Shown: positions 15,976 through 25,128, counted from the stretch's first letter. The stretch is 64,000 nucleotides of DNA from VAZQ01 sp036557705 (GCA_036557705.1 DATBHB010000156.1:1-64000); one strand, 5' to 3'. Translations and numbers: made by a program. The notes: generated by a model from the sequence alone, not told the origin.

Positions 15976-18507
15976 GTGAATACCTCGCAATCCAACCGTC
16001 GCAAGTTCGTCATCATGCTGCTTGCCGGCGGCGCGGGGTTGGGGCCGGTCAGCGCTTCCATGTTCGCGCCAGAGCAAGATGGACCTGTCTCGGTTTCCCC
16101 CGAGCAGGGCTCCGCTTTCACTGTCGCGCTATCCGCCACCCAGGCGGTCCGGCTCACGTTCCTGGCGCCGACGATGATGCGTATCCAGGTCCTTCCGTCA
16201 ACGCCTGCAGCAAACATCCTCGCGCGGTATGTTCACGTCACGCAGGACTCGGCGTATCTGCCGGTCGAGGTGGCAGTGCACCGCGAGGCGGACGAAGCGA
16301 CATTCGAGACGGCGGCGGCGTTTCTCACCATCGCGCGCGGCGGTGATGTCATCTCACTTGCGCTGCGGAGTCGTAACAACGTCCTGATAGACGAGTGGGA
16401 GATCGATGCCGACGAAAGGGTCGCGCGCATCGAACTTAAGCCCGACGAACGGATCTATGGGTTCGGCGACAAGCGCGCAGGCCTGGACCAGCGTGGGCAG
16501 CGAGTCGACATGATCAATCTTGATGCGTTCGCAAGCGAATCCAACAACAGCTACAAGAGCGTCCCGTTTTACCTGAGCAGCGTCGGGTATGGCCTGTTCT
16601 TCAACAATTACCATCCTGGCAAATACGATGTTGGGGCTTCGCTCGCGGATTGGCTCCAGATTGAGGCAAGCGGCGGGGATATGGATTTCTACGCGTTCGT
16701 CGGCGACATGAAGGAAATCCTCGCCCACTATACGGAGCTGACCGGGCGTCCCGCCATGCTGCCGCTTTGGGCGTTTGGGTATCACCAGGGCAAGGCCAGC
16801 TATCGGGGACGGGAAGGCCTCGACGTTGCGGCGCAGATGCGGCAGCGCCAGCTGCCGTTTGACGTAATTTACTATGACGATTTCGACCACGAGGCGATCC
16901 AGAAGGCGTTCATCGATGAGCTCTGGAACCGGTACCGGGCGCGCCTCACGGTCGGCTTCGGCATGCCGATGTTCGGCACTTGGCGCGGCAACGACGACTC
17001 GATCCTGGTCCGCGAGCTGGCTGCGCGCGGCTATCTCATGGTCGACCGGGAGAACCGGCCCGTGATCGCACGCAGTGAATATGTCGAGAGCGATGACGGA
17101 GATACGAGTTCGGTCGCCTATCTTGATTATTTCTCCAAAGCCGCTGTCGACTATGTCTTCTCCGTCAAGTGGGATAAGGCAATCGAGAACGGCGCGATCC
17201 TCGGCATGGTCGATTTCGGCGAGATGGATCATGTTCAAGGTGACGAGCAGAAGTTCTGGCCAAGCGTCGGACTATCGGTCGCGCAAACGCGCAATCTCTT
17301 CGGCCTCGTTTATCCGCTGGCGGTCGTGAGCGGCGTGCACGACCGCGCGGGCGGACGCAGCACCGGAATGGTGCGTCCCGGCTTCGCCGGCTCGCAACGT
17401 CTTGGCTGGACCACGACCGGCGATTCGCTTCCGACCTACCGCAACTTCCGTGCCCATATCCGCGCGATGCTGAACCTGACGCTGTCCGGCTTTTCCAACG
17501 TGGGGCAGGACATTGGCGGATGGGACAGCAAAGCCGAGGCCATCCTTTATGCGCGCTGGTTTGCCGCGGCGACATTCTTTCCGTTCATGTGGTCGCACGG
17601 CAAACAAGACCACGAACCCTATTCCCATGGCGATGTTGTCGAACGCGCCGCGCGGACTTTCCTCAACCTTCGCTATCGGCTGATCCCATACCTTTATTCC
17701 GCGCACGAAGCGGCGCATCGCACCGGCGTGCCGGTCGTACGCGCCTTTGCGCTGCAGGAGCCCGCCGATCCGGCGGGCGTCGGGATCGATGACCAGTTCT
17801 TCGTCGGCGACGATATTCTGGTGGCGCCCCTGTTCAACGACAATGGCGAGCGCAATCTCTATCTGCCCAAAGGGCTATGGTACGACTTCTTCGGCGAACA
17901 GCGGCCGGTTCTCGGCGGGCGCGTAATTGAGCGCAAATCGGTGCCCCTGCACCGGCTGCCGGTGTATGTGCGCGGCGGCGCCATAATCCCACTCGGGCCG
18001 GCGATGCAGCATACGGGTGAGAAACCGATCGATCCGCTTTCCGTCCATATCTACGGCTTCGCGACCGCCGACCGCGCTCAGAGTGCGGCGCTAAGCGCCG
18101 CGTCGCTCTACGAGGACGACGGCACGAGCCTTGCTTATCGCGACGGTAAATTTCAACGGACCCACTTCAAGTTCCACCAGAGTCGCCACAGCGTTCGGCT
18201 CGAAGTCGAAACCGAAAGCGGAGACCAGAAATATCGGAGCGTTCCCAGCCGCGCGTTTCATTTGTATTTTCATGGAATCGAAGCGCCTGTGAGTTCTGTC
18301 CGTATCGACGGCCAGGAGATTTCACAGAGCGAGGCGCCCGATCCCGCGGCGGACGCGGCCAGCTGGTCAATGAATGAATCGAGTGGCGGCGTGTCGGTTT
18401 TCATTCCAGCGTCGTCGGTTCGCGCCTTCCTGGTTGATTTTTCAATCGATCACCGGCCTGCCTCGGTGGGAATAGGGTCGCCGGCCTCGCAGCAATCATC
18501 GAGGTAA
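15976..18507 (+). CDS. Tat-exported glycoside hydrolase family 31
   Basis: An 843-residue GH31 enzyme (alpha-glucosidase/alpha-xylosidase clan). The N-terminus carries a twin-arginine signal (SNRRKFVIMLLAGG), so it is probably exported folded. An N-terminal beta domain precedes the TIM barrel with DVIYYDDFDH. The nucleophile is Asp413 in GMVDFGEMD, and the acid/base is Asp512 in VGQDIGGW. A C-terminal beta region includes LPVYVRGGAIIPLGP. The start is a GTG with only a weak upstream site. The substrate cannot be told from the sequence. Its 3' end overlaps the oppositely oriented hicB by 58 bp. The glycogen cluster lies 3 kb away, but export argues against a role in glycogen turnover. Confidence 0.88.
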   Translation: MNTSQSNRRKFVIMLLAGGAGLGPVSASMFAPEQDGPVSVSPEQGSAFTVALSATQAVRLTFLAPTMMRIQVLPSTPAANILARYVHVTQDSAYLPVEVAVHREADEATFETAAAFLTIARGGDVISLALRSRNNVLIDEWEIDADERVARIELKPDERIYGFGDKRAGLDQRGQRVDMINLDAFASESNNSYKSVPFYLSSVGYGLFFNNYHPGKYDVGASLADWLQIEASGGDMDFYAFVGDMKEILAHYTELTGRPAMLPLWAFGYHQGKASYRGREGLDVAAQMRQRQLPFDVIYYDDFDHEAIQKAFIDELWNRYRARLTVGFGMPMFGTWRGNDDSILVRELAARGYLMVDRENRPVIARSEYVESDDGDTSSVAYLDYFSKAAVDYVFSVKWDKAIENGAILGMVDFGEMDHVQGDEQKFWPSVGLSVAQTRNLFGLVYPLAVVSGVHDRAGGRSTGMVRPGFAGSQRLGWTTTGDSLPTYRNFRAHIRAMLNLTLSGFSNVGQDIGGWDSKAEAILYARWFAAATFFPFMWSHGKQDHEPYSHGDVVERAARTFLNLRYRLIPYLYSAHEAAHRTGVPVVRAFALQEPADPAGVGIDDQFFVGDDILVAPLFNDNGERNLYLPKGLWYDFFGEQRPVLGGRVIERKSVPLHRLPVYVRGGAIIPLGPAMQHTGEKPIDPLSVHIYGFATADRAQSAALSAASLYEDDGTSLAYRDGKFQRTHFKFHQSRHSVRLEVETESGDQKYRSVPSRAFHLYFHGIEAPVSSVRIDGQEISQSEAPDPAADAASWSMNESSGGVSVFIPASSVRAFLVDFSIDHRPASVGIGSPASQQSSR

Positions 18508-18641
18508 AGCTCAATGGCTTCACGGATGTTCTTCAGCGCTTCGGCGCGCGTATCGCCTTGGCTCACGCATCCAGGCAATGTGGGAACGCTAGCGACATAT
18601 CCGCCATCTTCCTCGTGTTCCAAGACGACTGTGTAACGCAT
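18450..18641 (-). CDS. hicB: HicB-type antitoxin, orphan
   Basis: A 63-residue HicB N-terminal domain protein: RYTVVLEHEEDGGYVASVPTLPGC, then DTRAEALKNIREAIELYL. HicB normally neutralises the HicA mRNA interferase and may repress its own operon. No HicA-like reading frame is found on either side, and this form has no C-terminal DNA-binding domain, so it is a solitary antitoxin-like protein. AAGGAG stands 9 nt before the ATG. Its end runs 58 bp into the 3' end of the GH31 gene on the other strand. Confidence 0.8.
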   Translation of the reverse strand: MRYTVVLEHEEDGGYVASVPTLPGCVSQGDTRAEALKNIREAIELYLDDCCEAGDPIPTEAGR

Positions 18642-18686
18642 CGAATAGTGCTCCTTGGTGATTGCGCCGCAGAAGCCGCAGACGGG

Positions 18687-19211
18687 TCACTTCCCCACTT
18701 CGTTGCAAACGGGAAGGTCCGAGCCCCAGTAATCGATGCAGGTGGCGTGGTCCATCGGGCCTTTGCCGATGACCTTGGCGAAGAGGAAGTCGGCGAGCAG
18801 TTCGACCTCGTTCGGAGCAAGCGTGGCCGGCGGGTCGGGAGGCACCAGACCGCGCGCGAGGAGATCGGCCCGCTTGAGCCCGAAACAGCGGCCGTCGCTA
18901 TAGGCGAGGCGGTCGAAAGCCGGCATTCCGGTTCCGGGGCGCCCGCACTTGACCGTCTTGATCAGCGTTTCGCGATCGATCGGGCTCTCGCGCAGATTGG
19001 CGCCGTCGGGCATCTGCTCGTCCATTTTGCGCCCGTCTCCGGCCCAACCATGGCAGGCTTTGCAGTCGGCCTTCTGCAGGAAGATCTGCCGTCCAGCCGC
19101 AATATCTTCCATGGACTGCGCGTGCACGGCGGAGTTGGAACCGAGCACGGTCATGGCGATTGCCAGCAACATTGTGGCCGGCCATTGCGTCGCGATTTTA
19201 TGTTCGATCAC
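18687..19211 (-). CDS. Exported monohaem c-type cytochrome with extra cysteines
   Basis: A 174-residue periplasmic electron carrier. A signal segment (MLLAIAMTVLGSNSAVHA) is followed by the haem site CKACH near residue 50 and a likely axial Met in GTGMPAF. Four further Cys (two mid-protein, two near the C-terminus in HATCIDYWGSDLPVC) could form two disulfides. The layout resembles cytochromes that take electrons from PQQ dehydrogenases, such as cytochrome cL-like proteins, but that is only an inference. The start is GTG 19211; an internal ATG at 19172 would shorten the signal. It is divergent from the secreted protein at 19320. Confidence 0.82.
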   Translation of the reverse strand: MIEHKIATQWPATMLLAIAMTVLGSNSAVHAQSMEDIAAGRQIFLQKADCKACHGWAGDGRKMDEQMPDGANLRESPIDRETLIKTVKCGRPGTGMPAFDRLAYSDGRCFGLKRADLLARGLVPPDPPATLAPNEVELLADFLFAKVIGKGPMDHATCIDYWGSDLPVCNEVGK

Positions 19212-19319
19212 GCTTGTTCTCGTTCTTGCGTTTTCGCCCCGGAAGCCAAGAATATCTTCGCCGGCGCGCCGCTCCAAGCCCGGTTGGCCAGAGTCGCGCA
19301 AAACGGGTACGCTTGAAAA

Positions 19320-20063
19320 ATGTCCGTGCGGTTTGCCGTTGTCATTGCCATTGTGCTCGCCTTCTCGGCTGCCGCAGGCGAGGAGAGCCTGCGGCGCTCG
19401 ACGATCTGGGCTCTCAAGCTCGGCCAGCCGATCTCGGCACAGCCTTCGCCGGACGAGTTCCGCGGTTTCGCGTGCGGTTCCAATGGCGGGGCGCCGCGCC
19501 AGCCGCTCGGCGGCTGGAAGGATTTCGCCCGCTGTCGCGCCGAGCCGGGCGGCCTCCACGAGGTCTATTTCGAATACGACGACGAACTCGAATACATCGC
19601 GCGCGCCAAGGATATCGATCGGGAGATCACGCGCTGGGCCGGCACGACCGAAGTCTTGTTTCCGGTCATTGTCTCCGCACTGTTCGACAACGGCGGAGTT
19701 CTCAGGGGCATTCGCATGGCGACGGATTCGCGGCCGGAGCATCGCGATGATATTACCGAGGCCGATCTGCACAAGCGCGCCGACGCCTACCTCCTCGGCG
19801 GCATCTTGGCATCGCGCTTCAACATCGCTCCGGCGCGCGATTGCACGGCTTTGCCGCTGGAGGAGGGCGAGAGTGCAATCGGCGCCCTTTTCGTCAAGCA
19901 GGACTGCGAGACGAACGATCCCGCTAACGGCCGCAGGATCGTCCTCAAGGTGCGATTTTTCCGCAAGCCCGGCCAGAGCGGCGTCAATCCCCAGCTGCCG
20001 ACGCAACTGACTGAAGGTCAGTTCGAAAGCTCGACCCGGCTGGAAATCTACCTGAATCGGTAA
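19320..20063 (+). CDS. Secreted protein of unknown function
   Basis: A 247-residue protein with a signal peptide (MSVRFAVVIAIVLAFSAAAG). The mature part begins ESLRRSTIWALKLGQPISAQP and has four Cys (GFACGS, FARCRAE, ARDCTALP, KQDCETN) that could form two disulfides. No catalytic motif or known family is recognised. It diverges from the cytochrome c gene across 108 bp. Single-domain and probably periplasmic. Confidence 0.65.
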   Translation: MSVRFAVVIAIVLAFSAAAGEESLRRSTIWALKLGQPISAQPSPDEFRGFACGSNGGAPRQPLGGWKDFARCRAEPGGLHEVYFEYDDELEYIARAKDIDREITRWAGTTEVLFPVIVSALFDNGGVLRGIRMATDSRPEHRDDITEADLHKRADAYLLGGILASRFNIAPARDCTALPLEEGESAIGALFVKQDCETNDPANGRRIVLKVRFFRKPGQSGVNPQLPTQLTEGQFESSTRLEIYLNR

Positions 20064-20093
20064 CTCACGAACCGTGCGTAATTACACGGTGCG

Positions 20094-20201
20094 GTAGGGT
20101 GTGTGCAACCGCGCGGCACGAGCGGACCGCGTGCGCAAAATCGCTGATCGCGCGGTTGCGCACGCGGTCGGACCTCGCCACGCGATTTTGCACACCCTAC
20201 G
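20094..20201. repeat. Palindromic repeat family A, copy 2
   Basis: GTAGGGTGTGTGCAACCGCG at the left and CGCGATTTTGCACACCCTAC at the right form an inverted pair, with internal CGCGTGCGCAAAATCG stems. It belongs to the same family as 15354, 33005, 38795, 44726 and 51497. Confidence 0.85.
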
Positions 20202-20273
20202 AAGCGTTCCCCCGCCGAGAATGGCGACGATTTTGAGAGCAAATGAACGAACATAAGCGGGAATTTGCAGTCT

Positions 20274-20562
20274 TCAGGAACATTTTCAGGAACATTAGTT
20301 CCTGAGCAGAACTAACTGTTGACTAGGCGCCCCGCCTCGCGTACGTTGCACATGGTTAGGTCGTACTGCGCCCGGAGCCAGCCTTGGCCGCCGGGCGTTT
20401 TTGTTTTTTCCTCGGAAAAGTGAGTGAGCGGCGCTGCCGGACGCCGCAGTGAACGCGAAATCCGGCCGCTGCATAGGAACATCATCGGGACCATTTTAAA
20501 AAAATACGCTCCTCAGTAATATCATCGGGAACATCATGTTCCTGAAAGCTAATCAGGAACAC
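20274..20562. repeat. Cluster of TCAGGAACAT motifs
   Basis: Direct copies of TCAGGAACAT or close variants lie at 20274, 20286, 20474 (TAGGAACAT), 20525 (TCGGGAACAT) and 20553 (TCAGGAACAC). Inverted copies are at 20298 (GTTCCTGA) and 20536 (ATGTTCCTGA). The 20525/20536 pair forms a near-perfect palindrome with a one-base centre. The spacing is irregular and a terminator lies among them. The purpose is unknown; protein-binding sites are the simplest reading. Confidence 0.6.
20369..20409 (+). terminator. Rho-independent terminator-like hairpin
   Basis: CGCCCGG at 20369-20375 pairs with CCGGGCG at 20391-20397, extended by inner AGCCAG/TTGGC bases, and TTTTTGTTTTTT follows directly. No gene ends just upstream, so it may close a small transcript or belong to a mobile remnant. 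Confidence 0.75.
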
Positions 20563-20619
20563 TACGAACCGGCCCCAGTAGTCCCTGCTTCGACCAAGTT
20601 GTAGGCGTTTGAATCCCGC

Positions 20620-20820
20620 TAAACGTGCTGCGACGGTTGTCTTTTCTCCACCTCATCCTGAGGAGGCGCGCGCTTCTTCAGCGCGCGCCGTCTCGAAGGA
20701 TGAGGTGGGCACAGGCGGGGCCGCCCTCATGGTTCGAGACGGCGCACGCCGCATAGCGCGTCAAGACGCGCGTAAACGCGCTTTACCTGGCGCGCGCCTC
20801 CTCACCATGACGGCGGATTA
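20620..20820. repeat. Palindromic repeat family B, copy 1
   Basis: Starts TAAACGTGCTGCG and contains CCTCATCCTGAGGAGGCGCG, GCGCGCCGTCTCGAAGGATG, CCTCATGGTTCGAGACGGCG and a closing GCGCGCCTCCTCACCATGA. It is a set of nested inverted repeats. The second copy is at 32013-32173. Confidence 0.85.
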
Positions 20821-20878
20821 GAAAACCGACCATTCAGTTAGACCGAAGCGGCCCAATAGCCGACGGACTCAACAACTG

Positions 20879-20914
20879 CGCCCGGAGCCTATCGGCTGCC
20901 GGGCGCTTTTCTTT
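20879..20914 (+). terminator. Second terminator-like hairpin before the HNH remnant
   Basis: CGCCCGG at 20879 pairs with CCGGGCG at 20899-20905, and CTTTTCTTT follows. Stem and flanks (ACTGCGCCCGGAGCC) match the hairpin at 20369, so the two look like copies of one element about 510 bp apart. Confidence 0.65.
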
Positions 20915-20927
20915 GGGAGATCGCCTC

Positions 20928-21150
20928 ATGCCCAGAGACCGAAAGCTCCGCCTGACGGCGGATCGGCTCCGAGAGCTCCTCGAATACCGTCCCGAAACGG
21001 GGCTTTTTTATTGGCGCAAGTCGAGGGGAGGCATGGCAGCGGGAATGCAAGCAGGCACTGCTCACTCGGCCGGGTATACTGTCGAGCGCATCTAAATGAT
21101 CGGCGGACGTCGTCACTCCGCTTTGCTTGCCCGCTGCCGTGCGGCGAGGC
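20928..21150 (+). pseudogene. Truncated HNH-endonuclease-like phage gene
   Basis: The first 55 codons (RLTADRLRELLEYRPETGLFYWR) match the N-terminal domain found in small phage HNH endonucleases, and the frame stops at 21095 after GYTVERI. Just after the stop the codons IGGRRHSALLARC resemble the expected continuation before similarity fades. The HNH catalytic part is absent. It is a decayed phage or homing-type gene; the recognition is from family memory and is moderate. Confidence 0.5.
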
Positions 21151-21297
21151 CGAGGCCGACGCCGCGACCGTACGCTTCTTGCGTCCTCTGACGGTCGTGC
21201 TACCGGTGCGGCCCGCGACTGCGGGAGCGGCTGCGATTCGCACCGCGGGCGACGGTCCAAGCGGAAGGTGCATCGGCGGATGCAGGATAGAAGACGA

Positions 21298-23808
21298 ATG
21301 GCCGACGACGGTTCGTACCCCACGGGTCGCGAGGAGATCGCAGCCCTGGAAGGAGCCGCACGCGCCCGCGCCGATACCAGCGAGGACGAGTTCGAGGACA
21401 TCAAACGTGCTGTATTGGCCAAGCTTACGCTCTCTGTCGGCAAAGACCCGGGCTCCGCTACCGATCGGGATTGGTTCGTCGCCGCCGCGCTGATGGCGCG
21501 CGACCGCATCACCCACCGCTGGCTTGCCGCCGAACGGGAAAGCCGCGGGAAGGGCAGAAAGCGAGTCTATTACCTTTCGCTCGAATTCCTGATCGGCCGC
21601 CTGTTCAACGACGTGCTCGGCAATCTCGGCCTTGCCGATGTGGTCGATGAGGCGCTTGGCGATCTTGGCGTCGATCTCAATCGTCTGCGCGCTACCGAAC
21701 CCGATGCGGCGCTGGGCAATGGCGGCCTCGGGCGGCTCGCGGCCTGCTTCATGGACAGCATGGCAAGCCTTGGCATCCCGGCCTGCGGCTACGGCATTCG
21801 TTACGATCACGGGCTGTTCCGGCAGGTCATTCGCGACGGCTGGCAGCAGGAATATCCGGAGGAGTGGCTGTCCTTCGGCAATCCGTGGGAATTCGAACGG
21901 CCGGAAGTCAGCTACGATGTCTCCTTCGGCGGCCGCGTCGAGTATGTCCCAGGGCCGAGGGGACTGGTTCGGCCGGTCTGGCGGCCGGAGGAGACGATCG
22001 AAGCGGTCGCCTACGACACGCCCATCGTCGGCTGGCACGGCCGCTACGTCAATCCGCTCCGGCTATGGTCGGCGCGTGCGCCCGATCCGCTGCGGCTCGA
22101 CGCCTTCAACCGCGGCGATCATGTCGGCGCCCTTTCCGAGCAGGTGCGCGCCGAATCCATCTCGAAAATTCTCTACCCCAGCGACGAAACGCCGGCGGGC
22201 ATCGAGCTGCGGCTGCGGCAGGAGTATTTCCTGGTCTCCGCCTCGCTGCAGGACCTTATTGCGCAATTTCTGCGCAGCGACGGTAACCTGCAATTCCTTC
22301 CCGACCAGGCGGCGATTCAGCTCAATGACACGCATCCGAGCATTGCCGTCGCCGAACTGATGCGGCTTCTGATCGACGTGCATGGGCTGCCCTGGAACGA
22401 GGCCTGGCAAATCACGGTCGATACCTTGTCCTACACGAATCACACCCTGCTGCCGGAGGCGCTTGAGACCTGGCCGTTGCCGCTGTTCGAACGCGTGCTT
22501 CCGCGCCATCTGGAAATCATCTACCGCATCAACGACCAGCATCTTACCCTGGCCCGCGAACGGAATTCGGATTCCGCGCAGCTGGCTTCCCTTTCGCTGA
22601 TCGACGAGTACGGCAGTCGCCGGGTCCGGATGGGTCACCTCGCGTTCGTCGGCTCGCATCGGACAAACGGGGTCTCCGCGCTGCATACCGAACTGATGCG
22701 CAAGACCGTATTCCGCCAGCTGCACACGCTCTACCCGGACCGGATCGTCAACAAGACGAATGGGATTTCATTTCGCCGCTGGCTGATGCAGGCCAATCGC
22801 AGGCTGACCGCGCTCGCCCGCGAAGTGTGCGGCGAGCGGATTCTCGACGATCCGGCAGCTCTTGTGGCCCTCGCGGATCGCGCCGACGATTCGGCGCTGC
22901 GCGACCGCTTGCGAGCGGCCAAGCGCGCCAACAAGGTTGCGCTCGCGCGGCTCGTCTCGGAGCGGCTGCCCGGGCTCGCGGTCAATCCGGACGCCATGTT
23001 CGACGTGCAAATCAAGCGCATTCACGAATACAAGCGGCAGCTGCTCAATCTCCTGGGGACCGTGGCGCTTTATCTTGCAATCCGCGAGGAGCCGCAGCGG
23101 GGATGGGTGCCGCGGGTCAAGATTTTTGCCGGCAAGGCCGCCGCGAGCTACGCGCAGGCGAAACTGATCATCAAGCTTGCCAACGACGTCGCCGCGGTGG
23201 TCAACAGCGATCCACAGGTTCGCGACCTTTTAACCGTAGCATTCCTGCCGAATTACAACGTGAGTCTTGCTGAAGCGATTATTCCTGCGGCTGATCTATC
23301 GGAGCAGATTTCAACCGCCGGGATGGAGGCCTCCGGCACCGGCAACATGAAGCTTGCTCTCAACGGCGCGCTGACGATCGGGACGCTGGACGGCGCCAAT
23401 ATCGAGATTCGCGAGCGCGTCGGTGCCGACAACATCTTCATCTTCGGCCTCAGGGCGCACGAGGTCGAGGAACGCCGGCGGGCGGGGCTCGATGCTTCCG
23501 CGACGATTGCGGCCTCGCCGCTGCTCGCGGCCGCGATCGGCGCCATCGAAAAGGGAGTGTTCTCGTCCGGCGATGGCGGCCGATTTGCAGCATTGACCCA
23601 TGCGCTGCGGCACGCCGATTATTACATGGTGAGCGCTGACTTCGAGGCGTATTTCCGAACTCAACGGGAGATCGACCGGCTGTGGCAGTCGCCCGAGAAC
23701 TGGATGCGGATGAGCATCAACAACATTGCGCATATGGGCTGGTTCTCCTCCGACCGCGCTATTCGCGAATACGCGCAGGATATCTGGAATGTGCCGGCGG
23801 ATGCGTAG
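21298..23808 (+). CDS. glgP: Glycogen phosphorylase
   Basis: Releases glucose-1-phosphate from glycogen with PLP as cofactor; cytoplasmic. The 836 residues match bacterial GlgP in length. Seen: YYLSLEFLIGR near residue 85, AALGNGGLGRLAACFMDS, QLNDTHPSIAV, IKRIHEYKRQLLN, and the PLP site EASGTGNMKLALNGAL with Lys685, followed by GTLDGANIEI. The ATG at 21298 follows AGGATAGAAG; the frame is open further upstream but that part is not family-like. glgC follows after about 50 bp and glgA 4 bp after that, giving an operon for both breakdown and synthesis. Confidence 0.96.
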   Translation: MADDGSYPTGREEIAALEGAARARADTSEDEFEDIKRAVLAKLTLSVGKDPGSATDRDWFVAAALMARDRITHRWLAAERESRGKGRKRVYYLSLEFLIGRLFNDVLGNLGLADVVDEALGDLGVDLNRLRATEPDAALGNGGLGRLAACFMDSMASLGIPACGYGIRYDHGLFRQVIRDGWQQEYPEEWLSFGNPWEFERPEVSYDVSFGGRVEYVPGPRGLVRPVWRPEETIEAVAYDTPIVGWHGRYVNPLRLWSARAPDPLRLDAFNRGDHVGALSEQVRAESISKILYPSDETPAGIELRLRQEYFLVSASLQDLIAQFLRSDGNLQFLPDQAAIQLNDTHPSIAVAELMRLLIDVHGLPWNEAWQITVDTLSYTNHTLLPEALETWPLPLFERVLPRHLEIIYRINDQHLTLARERNSDSAQLASLSLIDEYGSRRVRMGHLAFVGSHRTNGVSALHTELMRKTVFRQLHTLYPDRIVNKTNGISFRRWLMQANRRLTALAREVCGERILDDPAALVALADRADDSALRDRLRAAKRANKVALARLVSERLPGLAVNPDAMFDVQIKRIHEYKRQLLNLLGTVALYLAIREEPQRGWVPRVKIFAGKAAASYAQAKLIIKLANDVAAVVNSDPQVRDLLTVAFLPNYNVSLAEAIIPAADLSEQISTAGMEASGTGNMKLALNGALTIGTLDGANIEIRERVGADNIFIFGLRAHEVEERRRAGLDASATIAASPLLAAAIGAIEKGVFSSGDGGRFAALTHALRHADYYMVSADFEAYFRTQREIDRLWQSPENWMRMSINNIAHMGWFSSDRAIREYAQDIWNVPADA

Positions 23809-23862
23809 ACGTTGCGTTATGTTGATGGCCGCTGATCCCCGCGGTCCGGCGTGGAGGGTGCG

Positions 23863-25128
23863 TTGCCGGCGATAGGCGCAGGTCCTCCCTACTCCCGTTC
23901 GGCGATGGCCTACGTGCTGGCCGGAGGCCGCGGCAGCCGGCTTCTGGAACTGACCGACAAGCGCGCCAAGCCGGCGGTCTATTTCGGCGGAAAGTCGCGC
24001 ATCATCGATTTCGCGCTTTCCAATGCGCTCAATTCCGGAATCCGCCGCATCGGGGTCGCGACCCAGTACAAGGCTCACAGCCTCATCCGCCACCTCCAGC
24101 GCGGCTGGAATTTTCTTCGTCCCGAGCGCAACGAGGGTTTCGACATTCTCCCGGCGAGTCAACGTGTGTCCGACACGGCGTGGTATGCCGGCACGGCCGA
24201 CGCCGTCTATCAGAACATCGATATCATCGAAAGTTACGCGCCCCGTCACATGGTCGTGCTCGCCGGCGACCACGTCTACAAAATGGATTACGAGCTTATG
24301 CTCAAGCAGCACGTCGAGCAAACGGCCGATGTAACAGTTGGCTGTCTCGAAGTGAATCGCGCCGAAGCGTCCGGTTTCGGCATCGTCCATATCGACGAGG
24401 CTGACCGGATCGTTTCCTTCGTCGAGAAGCCGAAACATCCTCCGGCGATGCCCGGCAAACCCGATCAATCGCTTGCCAGCATGGGCATCTACGTCTTCGA
24501 TACCGAGTTCCTGATCGATCAGGTGCGGCGCGACGCGAGCGACCGCAATTCGAGCCGGGATTTCGGCAAGGACGTCATTCCCTATCTCGTGCAGCACGGC
24601 AAGGCGGTCGCCCATCATTTTTCGCGGTCCTGCGTACGCTCAAGCGGCCAAGCCCACGCCTACTGGCGCGATGTCGGCACGCTCGATGCATATTGGCAGG
24701 CCAACATCGATCTTACCGATGTCGTGCCCGAGCTTGACCTTTACGATCGCGATTGGCCGATCTGGACCTATGCCGAAATTTCGCCGCCGGCGAAATTCGT
24801 CCACGACCTCGATGAGCGGCGAGGGCTGGCGGTCAGCTCGCTGGTCTCCGGCGGCTGCATCATTTCCGGGGCGACAATATTGCGCTCATTGCTGTTCACG
24901 CGCGTCAATGTGAATTCCTTTTCGCGAATCGAGAACGCCGTGGTGCTGCCGGAAGTCGAGATCGGGCGATCGGTGCATCTGGACAAGGTGATCGTCGATC
25001 GTGGAGTGCGCATTCCTGAGGGGCTCGTGGTCGGCCAGGATCCGGAGCTTGACGCCAGGCGCTTTCGGCGGACGGAGAACGGCGTTTGCCTGATTACCCA
25101 GCCGATGATCGACAAGCTCGTGGGCTAA
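23863..25128 (+). CDS. glgC: Glucose-1-phosphate adenylyltransferase
   Basis: Makes ADP-glucose, the committed step of glycogen synthesis. About 421 residues with YVLAGGRGSRL and KPAVYFGGKSRIIDF (nucleotide site), AGTADAVYQN, VVLAGDHVYKMDY (metal Asp), SMGIYVF and a C-terminal left-handed helix with ENAVVLPEVEIGRSVHL. Two starts are possible: GTG 23851, or TTG 23863, which has GGAGGG 4 nt upstream; the latter is preferred. The enzyme class is usually allosterically controlled by glycolytic intermediates. Confidence 0.95.
   Translation: MPAIGAGPPYSRSAMAYVLAGGRGSRLLELTDKRAKPAVYFGGKSRIIDFALSNALNSGIRRIGVATQYKAHSLIRHLQRGWNFLRPERNEGFDILPASQRVSDTAWYAGTADAVYQNIDIIESYAPRHMVVLAGDHVYKMDYELMLKQHVEQTADVTVGCLEVNRAEASGFGIVHIDEADRIVSFVEKPKHPPAMPGKPDQSLASMGIYVFDTEFLIDQVRRDASDRNSSRDFGKDVIPYLVQHGKAVAHHFSRSCVRSSGQAHAYWRDVGTLDAYWQANIDLTDVVPELDLYDRDWPIWTYAEISPPAKFVHDLDERRGLAVSSLVSGGCIISGATILRSLLFTRVNVNSFSRIENAVVLPEVEIGRSVHLDKVIVDRGVRIPEGLVVGQDPELDARRFRRTENGVCLITQPMIDKLVG

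Noticed and set aside
18687..20006. 439-residue frame that includes the cytochrome c
   Set aside because: Only the last 174 residues (from GTG 19211) are cytochrome; the rest is antisense to the secreted protein at 19320.
20274..20562. CRISPR array made of the TCAGGAACAT repeats
   Set aside because: Repeats are only 8-10 bp, occur in both orientations and have irregular spacing; no cas gene is near.
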